Of a stretch of DNA of 64,000 nucleotides, positions 1-11,500 are shown one piece after another (the first letter of the stretch is position 1; every line of letters starts with the position of its first letter). The position numbers and the translations under genes were made by a program. The DNA is from Chlorella sorokiniana (lineage: Eukaryota; Chlorophyta; Trebouxiophyceae; Chlorellales; Chlorellaceae). The stretch is from positions 2,356,001 through 2,420,000 of the forward strand of contig CP084614.1 in assembly GCA_025917655.1 (NCBI GenBank), in the 5' to 3' direction. Below the pieces are notes generated by a model. That model was not told the DNA's origin, did not search any database, and was given only the letters and a program-made list of their open reading frames with translations.

Positions 1-1139
1 CGACCCGCGCAGCCACCGCTACGCCGGCATAGCGTGCCCCCGCGTCCGCCAGCAGGGCACCTGCGAGCTGGGGGACGCCTGCCCCTACGCCCACAACGAC
101 ATGGAGTTCTGGCTGCACCCCAGCAGGTGCGCTGGCCAATGGCGCCGCGCCCGGGCGGCGCCTGGGCAAAGCTCCGCTCGCGCTCCGCACGCCGAGGCCG
201 AGGGTGCAGGGCTGGTCAAGCTTCTGCCCAGCTGGCGCTGCCGCATTTGGGGGCCAAGCTGCGCCTGTCATTCCCGCGCCGGGTGCCTGCTGGCCACGGT
301 CGAACTGCCTGCCCCCCTCCCCCCTTCACACACACACACACACACACCACCGCACCCCCGCACCGCCCTCCACAGGTACCGCACGCAGCTGTGCCGAGGA
401 GGCGGCGAGTGCCGCGCCGCCGTCTGCTACTTTGCCCACACCCTGGAAGAGCTGCGGCTGCCCAGCGACGAGCCCTTTGTGGCCCTGCCAGCTGACAAGC
501 ACTCCGGCGAGGCCGGCGGGGCAGCGGGGGCGGCCGGCGAGGAGAGCCTCGCGCGCCTGCTGCAGCTGCTGGTGGGGCAGCCGCCGCCGCTGCCCCGCTC
601 CGACACGGGCTGCAGCGGCGGCGGCTCGTCGGCCGATGCCTCGGGCAGCTGGGCGGCGGCGGCGGCGGCCCCCTCGCCGTCCGCGCTGGCCGCGCAGCGG
701 CTCGCGGCTGCGCAGCTGGCGGCGCGGGCGGCGGCAGCGCAGCAGGAGCGGCTGCTGCTGGACCCTCACCTGGCGGGGCAAGTGAGCCAGCTGCAGCACC
801 AGCTGCACCCGCCCTCCCGCCGCATGGCCGACTCCGCCGCCGCCCGCCTGTTTGCGGCACCGCACGGCCTTGCCTCCCTGGTGGCGGCCCCCTCCACCTC
901 CAGCCTCGCGTCTGCAGCCACCTTTGCCGGTGCGTGCCGCCGCAGCTGGGGTGGGGCTGGCTGGCTGCGCAAGCGTTGCAGCTGCGGGAGCAGCCCCGCC
1001 CAGAGTCCCACACCTATACTGTCCCACTGGGCTTGGATGCTTACGATCAACTCCTTTCCACCTGCCCACCCGCGCAGAAGGCTCGGACCCTGCACCCAAC
1101 AGCAGCGGCAGTGCCTCACGCTACGGCAGCTCGCGCTGA
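1..1139 (+). CDS. Tandem CCCH zinc-finger protein A (RR-TZF family), 5' truncated by window edge
   Basis: Exons 2..126, 376..929 and 1078..1139 join in phase; the 5' part lies outside the window. The first visible exon carries CCCH finger 1 (C-x8-C-x5-C-x3-H, including CELGDACPYAH). The second exon opens with YRTQLC and carries finger 2 (C-x5-C-x4-C-x3-H). The fingers are 16 residues apart, the spacing of plant RR-TZF proteins, which bind AU-rich or other mRNA elements and recruit decay or translation factors. The rest is Ala/Gln-rich and probably disordered, with a MADSAAARLFAAPHG box shared with gene B. The intron between the fingers is phase 2 and splits an Arg codon, as in genes B and C. 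It contains a (CA)n tract. RNA binding is family knowledge; the targets are unknown. Confidence 0.85.
327..347 (+). repeat. (CA)n microsatellite in intron 1 of TZF-A
   Basis: About ten CA units on the sense strand, about 30 nt upstream of the 3' splice site at 375. It is one of several sense-strand CA tracts in introns of this window. Confidence 0.9.
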
Positions 1140-2068
1140 AACCGGACCCTCGCACCAGCCCCCTGGGCCCCCTTGCCTAACATCCGCCCCCTGCCGAGTA
1201 CATTGCTGCTGCCACGATGCTTCAAAATCACGCACATCAAACAACAACAGCTGCCTATCATCCAGCCCGACCCAACTAACCAATCCCTCCCAAACCCTCA
1301 TGCGCCTGTGCCACCTGCTCCCGGCACGCCAGCACTGCCTGCTAACACGCAGCTAACATATGATGCACCTCTCACCTGTCCAGATCTAATCACGTCTCTC
1401 TTGGGTTCCATGCACCTATTTCATCGCCAGAACACCTGGCTCGTTTCCATCTACCAGCCTTCATGCCCCTCCCTCCCTTCAATTCTGATTTCATCTGGCT
1501 AAGTCCCCCGCCATGCCCTGCTGGCTGCTTGCCCATCCAGCTGCGTTTACCTGGCATGTGTGTCGTGTCTTCTACATATTTCATGTGTCATATGTGTGCG
1601 CGCACCTGTGATTTCATTTGATTCCGTTGGCCCTTGCCTGCATCGTTTGCGCGGCAACTGCTGACCTGCATGAATGCGTTGCAGGCTTCCAGCTTGGCCT
1701 GCAAGCTTTGTTGGCTTTCCTTTTATGTGAGACGTGAGTTATGAACGCAGCAGTGGAAACGATAGGGTAGACGTTCCACCACAAGGTTGAACGAAATGAT
1801 GCAGCGGCAGGGGCCGGTGGGGGTGGCGGTGGTTTCCCACAAGGCCGCAGCGGTGAAAGCCACATTAGCATAAGCTGCCCCATTGGAATTATAGAATCAA
1901 ATTCACGTCCTTGGGTGCAAACCCAAAAGACGAAGCGGGAAGTGTGGTGATTTGGCGGCCCAGCCTGGCCTGTTCCCAAGCAGAGCACATGGCCGTCATG
2001 CTGCAGTCCTAGGGCCACTTGAGAATCGAGAACTGCTAAAGGGCATCACCAGAAGCGGGTGGTTGCCC
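1140..2068. other. Intergenic: TZF-A 3' flank and TZF-B promoter
   Basis: No supported gene. Base composition drops from the GC-rich coding level to more AT-rich DNA around 1200-1900. This fits a long 3' UTR followed by the promoter and leader of TZF-B. No clear TGTAA signal was seen. Confidence 0.5.
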
Positions 2069-3871
2069 ATGGGGCGAAGAAGATGTTTCGGGCGGCGGAA
2101 CCCGGCCCCAACGGAGCTGCCGTTGCTCTCACCTGGCACAAACGACTCTGCTGGTTTGCTAATGATGCTAGAATTCAAGGCAAGCCTCCAAGCCCAGTAT
2201 GACCCACACGCGCTTTGGGCTGCCCTGTTTCGTTGCTTCCGCCGCTCTCTGCATCGGCACCTTGAAAGTGTGGGCAGCGCATCACATCTGCAGCTACGAG
2301 GGGAGCTACGGTCTGCAGGGTCTGCAGGTAGTGGCGGCGCCCGTCAGGCTTGTTCCGTGCACACGGCTTCCCCTCCTGTTCTTGTCTGCGCAGGTGCATC
2401 CCTGCAACCGCACGGACATACATGACCAGCTGCGCTGCCTTGGTGTGCACCGTGGGGAGGAGATGACTCGGCGCGACCCCTGCCGCTGCCAGTACACCGG
2501 CATCGCGTGCCCCAGCATGCGCCACGGCGGCGGCTGCGACCTCGGGCAGGCCTGCCCCTTTGCCCACAACCCTCTCGAGTACTGGCTGCACCCCAGCAGG
2601 TGGGCTGGTGGGCGTGAAGGCGTGACCGGCGGCGCGCCCCAGGGGCAGCACCGCTGCACCGGCCTGAACTCTCCGGCCGCCCGGCTGCTACAATACTGCA
2701 CAACACTTTTCGCGTCCCCGCCCCCCCTGTCTGCAGGTTCCGCACCCAGCTGTGCCCGGATGCCTTCGCGTGTCGCCGCGCGGTCTGCTTCCTCGCTCAC
2801 AACCCCGAGGAGCTGCGGCTTCCCAGCGAGCCGTCGCTGCCTGCCGGCGCCCTGCTGCATGCAGCCGCCGCTGTCGCAGCGGGAACAGCAGGCGCTGCCC
2901 CTCCTCCCGTGCCCCTCGGCTTGAGCGTGGCAGCACGGCAGCGGCCTGAGCGAGCGGGTCCAGCAGCCGGATCTGCATGCCTGCCCGAGCGGGATGCGCG
3001 GCTGAGCGCCGACGCGCCCAGCCCTGAAGAGTACCGCCGCGCCCTGCAGCAGACAGCGGCGCTGCTGCGGCGGGGCCAGCAGGGCGGCGCGGCACCCGCG
3101 CAGCAGAAGCAGGAAGGACACGCCCCGTTCTGGCTGCAGCAGCCGTGTGCAGCTCCGCCGCTCCCTGTCGAGGCCGTGTGCTGCGGGTGAGTCTGGGGCC
3201 TCTCGCCGGGTGCGCACTGGATCAGGCTTGAAGCGCTGCCACACCTGCACGCATCGCAGCCTGCTCCTCTCCTCTCCCTCTGTCCGCAGCGACCCTGCTA
3301 GCCACAGGCACGGCCATCGCCGCCCTCCACCCCATCGCACTGGCCCACAGAGCGACGTGCCGGCATGCGCCAGTCGGGCGGCCCCTGCCAAGGCGGCTGC
3401 ACAGCGGGGTGCGGCATGCGCCACGGCGGCCGCTGCAGGGCAGGGGCCCGAGCCGGCCTTGCTGCATGTGTGCGCTGATCAGGCTGAGCGGCAGCTAATC
3501 CAGCCCTCGGCGCGCATGGCGGGCACCGCCGCCGCCCGCCTGTTTGCGGTGCCTGAGGGCTTTGCCTCGGTGCTGGCATGGCACTGCCGCTCCAGCACAG
3601 ACACAGGTGATGGGGCCCTCGTCGCTGCGTATGGGCCCGCTCTGGGCACTGCCTGGCAGTGCCCCTGGCGTGTGCTGCTGACGTGCCGAGCATGCGGCAG
3701 CCCTGTCGCTGCTCAGCCGCCCACGATCCTTCCTCCTGTGCCGCCGCGGCAGCCCGACACACCCAACCCTACCCCACTCACCCCCCTCCAGATTGCGACG
3801 ACTTGGACTTTGCGTCGTGGCGCTGCAGCGGCGCCTCCTCTGCCGCTGCAAGCGTCGACTGTAGCCACTGA
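2069..3871 (+). CDS. Tandem CCCH zinc-finger protein B (RR-TZF family)
   Basis: Exons 2069..2179, 2394..2599, 2737..3186, 3290..3606 and 3792..3871 give a clean 387-aa frame. Exon 1 ends in LLMMLEFK, the counterpart of the FMMYEFKV box that opens the plant RR domain. Exon 2 continues with VHPCN and then finger 1 (C-x8-C-x5-C-x3-H). Exon 3 opens with FRTQLC and finger 2 (C-x5-C-x4-C-x3-H). A conserved SARMAGTAAARLFAVPEG box matches gene A. The RR region's own first Cys-His cluster looks degenerate compared with gene C. Intron 1 needs a GC donor (AAG|GCAAGC). The start at 2069 is the only in-frame ATG well upstream; an earlier leader exon cannot be excluded. Inferred role: cytoplasmic mRNA regulation. 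Confidence 0.85.
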
Positions 3872-4874
3872 GCCAGGCTCAGTGCGAACCACAGCCGCCG
3901 TCTGCGCTGCCTCGCTCTGCAAATGGCACCCTGGTGCGGTGGTCACCCCTTGCCGCCACCGGACCACGCCCGCTGACGTTTTGAATAGACATTCTGGAGC
4001 GGCTGCGCCTCAGCTTCAGGCCCTGTGGCCTCGTGCTTTGCTTCGCTTGCTGTCGATGCCTATCGACTGCAGCAACCTTGAACGAATGAAACGGATGATA
4101 GTTGGAACCCGAATGCCTGTCCCCTGCCGCCATTTTATTGTACAGTTTTTCACCGCCTTTGATAGCGCCCACCTGCGCATGTTGCCTGCCTTTGCTTCCG
4201 ATACTCGATCGTCGTTCATGTATGTGATAGATTCTAATAATGCACAGGCTGCAGCGCAGGTGCTTATTGTCAACATGCAGCTGGTTGGCCGGCGGCAAGC
4301 GGGCATCCCCCGCTGTTGCCACAGGCGGCAGACTCGTGTAGGACCTGATGCCCAGGCAGCGAGCAACAGCGCCTGTGCGCAAACAAATCATGTTAGGCCA
4401 TCACCAAAAGCGCGTGGCTCCAACAGAGGACTCCGCAAAAGGGGGCATAGCTGGTTGTAGTGGCCGGCGGGTCGTGGGGCAAGTGGCGGCGGCTGGGTAG
4501 GGAGGGTTGAGGGCGCGGGCGCCTGTCGTCCCCTGGTTTCCGGGCCCTACATGCAGTTAAAAGTGCCTGAAGACCTCGAAACCCTCATTTGGACGGCTGT
4601 GTCGCGAGATTGGTAATGCCGCATCGCGAGATGGCGTGCCGCGATGAGCTTCACCTTCTGCCAAATCTTGAAGGGACGCTTTTCAACAGTCTTTGTTTGC
4701 CTTCTGCAAGCTATACAGGATCATAAATACAAACTCCTTTGCAGCCACTCAGCGCTGCGCCGCCAGCAGAATACTACGCCGAGCCGCGGCTTCAACGCTA
4801 CCGTTGGAGCATCACGAGTGGTCGGCATAGCTAACTCACCCACGGTTCATCAGCCCGGAACCCCAGCCACCGCC
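3872..4874. other. Intergenic: TZF-B 3' flank and TZF-C promoter
   Basis: About 1 kb between two genes on the same strand. No coding exon supported. The segment around 4040-4300 is AT-richer than the genes and probably holds the TZF-B 3' UTR. No repeat or RNA gene recognised. Confidence 0.5.
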
Positions 4875-7376
4875 ATGTCGCAAGCCGCCGAATCGGGCGC
4901 GCCCTCTGCGCCCTCTGGGTCGCTGGACGACTTGTACGCGAGCGATGCATTTCGGATGGAGTCAATGAAGGTAATCAAAGACGCCGACAAATGCCCTTAC
5001 GCTCGGGGGCCAGGCACCGCCCCAGAATGAGGCTGTGCGCCTGGGCCGTGGGCGTCTCCTTTGTTTTCTACACTTGCCAAGCTCCGGCGACGCCCGCATC
5101 AGCAACCGCCGACTGTTGCCTGTTTGCCTGTTGAGTACCGTCCCGCCACCAATAGCCGCCCACGTTGCCGCCCATGCACCCACTCCACCCCGCAGGTGCT
5201 TCCCTGCAGCAAGCACTACGTGCACGATTGGACCGCGTGCCCCTTCGCGCATCCGCACGAAAAGGCCCGCCGTCGCGACCCCCGCAAGCACCAGTACACC
5301 GGCATCGCCTGCCCCAGCATGCGCCAGGCACGCGGGGCGGTTGGCTGCGGGCTGGCCCGCTTGCCACTCTGCATTCGCTCCCTGCTTGCGCTGCAGCCTG
5401 GCCCGGCTGCTGACGGCCTGCTGACGGCTGTAGGTCAGCTGCATGAAGCGTGCGTGCCGGCAGCCCACGGCTGGCTGGCCCCCACTGAAACTGTCGCCCG
5501 GTGCCGCCACCTTTGCAGGAGGGCTCCTGCTCCCTGGCGGATAACTGCCCCTACTCGCACAACGTCTTTGAGTACTGGCTGCACCCCACCAGGTGCGCGC
5601 CGCGCGCTTGAAGAGCAGCAGCCTGTGATCAGGACCCCCCGAGGCACCCTGCGCGTACCGTTCAGTGGCACAGTGGCACTGATGCGCACAGTCTGGTGGC
5701 TGCCTGCCAACCCGCACCCAGCCACCCCGTCCTGCCGCAGGTACCGCACCCAGCTGTGCAATGACGGCGCCAACTGCCACCGCAAGATCTGCTTCTTCGC
5801 GCACTCTGCGTCCCAGCTGCGCGTGCCCGACGCCAAGCCGTTTGTCCCCGCGGAGGCCGTGGTGGCTGCCGCTGCCGCCGCCGCAGCAGGCAGCTGCGCC
5901 GCCGACGCGCTGGCGGCGGGCCCCACGCCGCCCTCGCCCCAGCGGGCAGCTCCCGCGGCTGCGCCGCCCCTGCCGCCGCCAACACCAGCGCCTCCGCGGC
6001 CGCGGAGCACCCCTGGTGGAGCTGATGACGCGGCTGGTGGCCCGCGGCAAGGTGACCCCGGAGCGCTCCGCCGCCATCCTGCAGCAGGTGCTGCCCCCGA
6101 CGCGCTGCAGGGGCTGCAGGCGCAGCTGGGCGCCGCCGCACAGCCGGAGCGCGTGTGCAGCAGGTGGGGCCCCGCTCGTTTGCATGCTGACTGCAGCTGG
6201 TTCGCTGCCTGCACACATGTTTGCTGGGGGCAGAGGCAGGGCGGGCAGAGCTCAGCGGGGGCCGCGCTTCATAGGCGGTATTCCCAGCGGCAGCTCGCCC
6301 GCGCCCCCCCCCCCCCACCCCCCACACACACACAACACCACCCACACACACACACACACATCTCCACCTCTCCCTTCTTCTTCCACTGTCGGCCATCTGC
6401 AGTGACCCGCTCAACTGGACGCACCGCATGTTCTCCCGCCCCCCCGCCCGCCGCCCCCTCGGCCGCCGCCATGCTGCGCGCCAGCGCGACGCCGGGCGCT
6501 GCCTGGGCCCTGGCCCCCACACCGGCCCGCCTGAGCACTCGGCCATGGACGCTGCTGCGGGGCCCTCTGCTGGGCTGAGCGTGGCCGAGATGCGGCTGGC
6601 GCTGCTGCAGGGGGCGCTGCAGGAAGTGCAGCAGGCGCGGGCTGACAGCGCCCGGTCGTCCCTCGACACAGGTGGGCGCCCGGGGGCCGGGTTTGGAGGC
6701 GCTGAACACTCTGCCGTGGGGCTCTTGCGCGGCAGCTGCTGGCTGGTTGTTCCGCTGACGCCTCCACCCCTGGCCTGTTTGTGCCCGTCATGCTTGCAGT
6801 GCGCGCCAGCTTTGACGCCGTGCCGATGCAGCTGGGAGGCAGCCCCACCCCCGCGCCTCCTGGGACGCTTCCTGCGCCTCCATCGTGCACCAGCAGCTGG
6901 CGCTGGGCGCGCTGGCGCAGCAGCAGGCGGCGGTCGCCGCCGCGCTGGCCGCCTCCGCGCAGCCGCCGAGCTGGGGGCAGGGCGGCGCCGCCGACCGCGC
7001 CTCGCTGGACAGCCAGTTCAGCCAGCTGAGCCTGGTCGCGGACGGGCGCCAGGCTGGCGTGCAGGGCGGGCAGCGCACCAGCCTGGAGAGCCTGATGAGC
7101 CTGGGCGGGCGCTCCAGCCTGGACCCCGCGCACAGCTGGGAGGGCTCGCTGGCGTCGCCGCACATGCTGCTGTCGCAGCAGGCAGCGCTGCGCGGCTGCG
7201 AACCGCCAGAGGCTCACCCCGCCGTCGACGCCTTCCAGTCGGCGTTCTACGCCTCGCCCGCCGCCGCGGCGCACCCCGCCCAGCGCAGCTCTGCGCAGCC
7301 GCCCGCCGGCACGCCGCTGCACGACGGCGGCGAGCAGCCGCCGCTGCTGCACCCGCGCCCCCGCCGCTCCTTCTGA
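4875..7376 (+). CDS. Tandem CCCH zinc-finger protein C (RR-TZF family)
   Basis: Exons 4875..4970, 5196..5327, 5519..5592, 5741..6163, 6403..6671 and 6800..7376. This is the best-conserved member: exon 1 ends YASDAFRMESMK, exon 2 has the RR region with HDWTACPFAHPHEKARRRDP, and finger 1 is completed across a GC-AG intron (CAG|GCACGC at 5328) as C-x8-C-x5-C-x3-H. Finger 2 follows YRTQLC. The C-terminal half is Ala/Gln/Ser-rich with DPLNWTHRMFSR and a Ser/Leu-rich tail. Two places change frame: about 6005-6100, where ELMTRLVARGKVTPE is read in another frame, and about 6848, inside a run of C. Both look like sequence indels. Genes A, B and C form a head-to-tail array of divergent paralogs. Confidence 0.85.
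6323..6360 (+). repeat. (CA)n microsatellite in intron 4 of TZF-C
   Basis: Two CA tracts after a long C run, on the sense strand, ending about 40 nt before the 3' splice site at 6402. Confidence 0.9.
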
Positions 7377-8103
7377 GCTGGCTGGCACGCCTGCCGCCTC
7401 CCATCACCGCACCCTGCCACAGTTTTTCGACGGGGAGGGGGCGTCTGCCTGCCCCGCAGCCGCCAGACACCTCACCCACCCCTTTTCCTTGACAACACGC
7501 GGTGCCTGCCGTCCTGTTGCCTCTGAGAGTCCTGTCGCTCGCCTCGCCCCCTGGTCTGCTGTCCTGCGCCCTGTTTTCCAGACACACTTTGAATGCCGAT
7601 CCAATCGATTCTCTCGCCGCACCACCCCAACCAGATTGCCCACCGCATGAGCCGCACTTACCTCAAAGTCCCCACTGTTTGCTGCCTTTTGCCCCCTTTC
7701 GGCAGCTCAGCGCCCAACCAGCCGCCTTCTTCCAACCACAGATACAAGCAAAGAAAACCTCCAGTCCAATTTTTTGTTCAATTTCCGGCGCCGCTGCCCC
7801 GCCTGTCAGGGGCGCTGGCGCTGCGCGCCCCTTCCGCCCGCAGCCGCTCCGTTCTGCAGTCAGGGGATGCCCCCACCCGCTTGTTTGCCAGCCTGAGCAG
7901 GCCGATCAGCTGGACGGCCCTCACATCAGCCAGCCCTGCCGACAGCATGCGGCCTGCAGCCAGCAGCTGTCTGACCAGCCCTCCCGACCTCGTCTTCTTT
8001 CTCCCTTGCTCTCCCCTCTGCACTCCCGTGCCCCGGTGCTGTTGGGTTCTGCCCCGCCGACGCACCACGCCACGTCCTGTCCCTAGAGAGTTGGCAATGC
8101 CTG

Positions 8104-8108
8104 TGTAA
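8104..8108 (+). promoter_or_regulatory. Candidate TGTAA poly(A) signal of TZF-C
   Basis: TGTAA is the standard green-algal polyadenylation signal. Here it lies about 730 nt after the TZF-C stop, so the 3' UTR would be long. Confidence 0.4.
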
Positions 8109-8132
8109 CCAACCGCAGGTGGCAGTCATCTG

Positions 8133-8137
8133 TTACA
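8133..8137 (-). promoter_or_regulatory. Candidate TGTAA poly(A) signal of the cupin gene
   Basis: TTACA on + reads TGTAA on -, about 460 nt past the cupin stop at 8597. Confidence 0.4.
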
Positions 8138-8596
8138 CATGAATCAGCAAAAGTGTGGCCAGATCGGGGCTGCTGCAGCATGGGCAGGAGGGGCTCGGCC
8201 GGCCTCTGGTTGTAACGAGAGCGGGAGGACAGAGCGGGAAGGAATGAAAGCAGGAAGCTGGCAGGGGGCAGCAAAAGGTTCGGGGCTCCATGAGCATTCG
8301 TTATTGGTGGTTCTAGCGCGGCTCGGCAGCTGCCTCACTGAACCCCAGCAGGAGCGCTGGGTGCGCTCATCCAAGAGTGGCGCTCGACGAGGGCCTTGCA
8401 CCGACGGCGTCCGAGGGCTTAATTGGGGGAGGACAGCCGAGGGCTGGTGGTACAGATGTCCGGGAAGGGGAGCCGAACGCGGCACGCCTCCGATCAACAG
8501 CTGCGGGGCCCACGAGTGCGGCGACAAGCAGGGAAACAGCCTGCTCATGCTGGCTGCCAGGCCTGCGGCGGGGGCGGGGCAGGCGCCGCACGCAGC

Positions 8597-11500
8597 TCAC
8601 GGCTCCGTTTGCAGCACCGTGCTGGCGGCGTCTGGCGACAGCAGGGAGAGGGTGGTGACGTTGCCCTCTGGGGCGCAGCGGGTGGTGCACTGGGGGTCGT
8701 TCAGGGAGGCCAGGGAGCCAGGGGGCGTCCAGAGTGGCGGCCCAGCCAGGGAAGCTCTCGATGCCCAGAGCGGCTGCGGCAGGGGGCGCGGGCAGCAGCA
8801 ACGCGGTGACATCCAGCGGTGACCAGCAGAGGGGGTAAAAACCAGCCAGCCAGCCACACAACAGCGGCGCCAGGCCGCCTTTTCCTGGCCCCCAGCTGCT
8901 TGAACCCAGGAGCTTGCACCGACCCAAGTCCAGACTGCCGCCAGCCACCAACCACCAACAAGTGGAAGCACAGAAACAGATGCACGCGCCGCTGCTGAAC
9001 CTTACGACCCGCGGCCGCGCCATCGCTGTTGGAAGCCCACGCTCACACACTGCCCGGCCCCTCCTCTCCCACCCGCACACAGTGGCCCCCCTCACCGGCC
9101 AGCACCCCCTGCGGCAGAGCCAGCAGGTCGGCCACAGGGTACACGCGGTTGGCCCCCCGTGCAGTGAGCAGCGTCAGCAGCACCGTGTCCTTGCAGTTGG
9201 CGTTGGCCAGGTAGGACAGCACGCCTGGGGGGGGAGAAGGGCGGGAGGGGGGGGGGGGCGAGGGATGAAACGGGTGCCCTTGCTTCCGCGCGCGCGTGCT
9301 TTGAGGCTGGCAGCATGGCGCCGGGTCGCTGTGCTGGCTGGCTGGCGCAGGGCGGCGACATGAGCAAGCGCCAGCAGCCACCCCCGGCGGCTGCCACAGC
9401 CACACCGGGGCGCTGGCAGGGCTGCAGCGCGCAGCAAAGCGCGGGCGCACCCAGCGGGATGACGGCGACGTCTCCCGGCTGCAGGGTGCGCACCACTCGG
9501 CGGGTGCCGTTGACCACCAGGATCACGTCAATGGTGCCTGGAAAGGGGGGCAGGATTGGGCAGGGCAGGGGAGGGGGTTATGGGGCAGGGCATGAGGGGG
9601 GGGGGGGGGTAAGGGGCAGGGCGTGTGTGTGTGTGTGGGGGAGGCAGGGGGCGGGCAGGCTTGAGCCGCAGCTTCAGAAGGCCCCGCAGGCCGCACCGTT
9701 TGCAGCGGAGGCGCAGGTCAGGGGGCGCAGTAAAGGCGGAGCTGGCAGCGGCTGGCCAGACCCAAACCACGCCCTCCTCGGCAACGACGGCCACCCTTCG
9801 TCGCCGCGCAGCACAGCTGTTTTCCGCCTGCCTGCTACGGTTTCCCGACACAAACCATGCGCGCTCAGCTGGCTGGCTCGCATCGCCGCCCCTCTCACCC
9901 GACAGCACGGTCGTGAGTGCGTGCGCGTTGGCCTGGAAGCGCGGTACCGAGGTGCTGCAGGGGAAGTACCGCGTCCACAGCGCCTCCACCTTTGCCTGGG
10001 CCAGCCCCGGCAGCTGCTCTGCGGGCAGGCAGAAGGCAGGGGAGGACCAAGCGCGGCAGGTGTGTGTGTGTGTGCGTGTGTGTGTGTGTAACCTGTTTGT
10101 AGGTTTGCAAGGCAGGAGGCTGCAACCAAGAGAAAGTGGTGCACTGCGGCAGGGCAGCGGCGGGGGCAGCACGGGCAGCAGCCAAAGCGCACTGTGGGTC
10201 AGGCGTCGGCGGTCGGCGTGTGAGTTGCTCCCTGACCGCGGCCCCTCGCTGACGGAAGCCATGAAATCGTTGTACACGCGGCCAGCAGCGGCGGCGGTGT
10301 GCGCCTCTGCGGCCAGGGAGCGGCGCGACGCGCCAGCTGTGCCAGCCAGCAGGCTGCGGCGAGCGGCCGGGGCGCGGCGGCTCCGCCCCCGCGCGTCGCT
10401 GGCTGCTGCGCTGGCGTTGCAGGCCGCCTTGCACTGCTCGCTGGAAAGGTACATGTGGCTCTTTGGCAGCTTGATGCCCGCCTCAAACGCGGAAAAGTTG
10501 TTCACGCCAAAGCTGGCTGCAAGGTGGGAGGGCGGCGGCAGCGGCGGCCGGAGGTCGGCAGCGGCGGCGGCGGCAGCGGCGGCAGCCCGGGCTGTCACCC
10601 TGGCTGGGCGCTGGAGGCCGCGCTGCTGGGCGGCAGCGGCCATGCCACAGATAAGCAGCACCCGCCCGCCCGTCTGGAAGGGCCAGCAGCAGCAGCGGGC
10701 GGCAGGAGGGGCGCGGCCATCAGGGGTGCACGCCAGAGCAGCCGGTCGGCAGCGGATCGGCAGCAGCAGAGCAGCATCGGCGGCGCCGTGCTCACAGATC
10801 TGTGCCTGCTGCGGCAGGCGCAGCAGCTGGTCAATGGGGTAGACGGTGTCAGGCAGCGAGGAGGAAAGCACGATCACCGCCTCCGCCTCCTCGCACCCCG
10901 GGTTGCTGTAGGAGTGCAGCGCGCCTGCAGGGGAGCGCAGGAGCGTGTCGCAGCAGTGGGCAGCAGCCGGCAGCGGCAGCGGCGGCAAGCGGGTGAGGTG
11001 GGGTGGCGGTGGACGGGCGGTGCGGCGGAGTGGGGCGAGCGGTGGCGGCGGGCGGGGGGGGTTAGGCGCGGGCAGCAGGGGCAGCAGAGGCGCAGCCCGC
11101 CGAGATGGTACACACTAGCAGCCAGCGCGCCTGTGGGCACCACCGCCAGGTCGCCCCTGCGCAGCGTGTGGCGGTGCACCTCCCCCCACCACCAGCACCA
11201 CTTCCAAAACGCCTGCAGCCGACAGGGAAGGAGCGTGTGTGTGTGTGTGTGTGGGAAAGTGCGAGGAGGAGGAAGGGGGAGGGGGATCCAGGGGTCGCAA
11301 AACCATCAGAAGACAACGTGATTGAATTGAAGGTATGTGCAGGGGAGCAAACGTCGGCGGCCGCCCGCCCCACTCGAGCGTGTGGGGCTTGCACGCCGCC
11401 GCCGCCGCAGCCCACCCACCCGACTTTAACACGAGCGTTTCTCCGCAGTTGGTGTGGTAGTGGGGCGCGAACGATCCGCACGGCCGCACCGTCAGCAGCT

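Larger units (their letters stand above)
7377..8596. other. Intergenic between convergent genes TZF-C and cupin
   Basis: About 1.2 kb that should hold both 3' UTRs. TGTAA occurs at 8104-8108 on + and at 8137-8133 on -, about 30 bp apart and in opposite orientation, suggesting nearly abutting transcript ends. No other coding exon supported. Confidence 0.55.

Noticed and set aside
216-1013. Long antisense frames over TZF-A and other exons
   Set aside because: GC-rich coding DNA opens several frames at once; these lack motifs and contradict the zinc-finger frame.
8597-8773. Separate small gene at the end of the cupin locus
   Set aside because: The exon continues domain 2 in phase and matches the layout of domain 1, so it is the last cupin exon.
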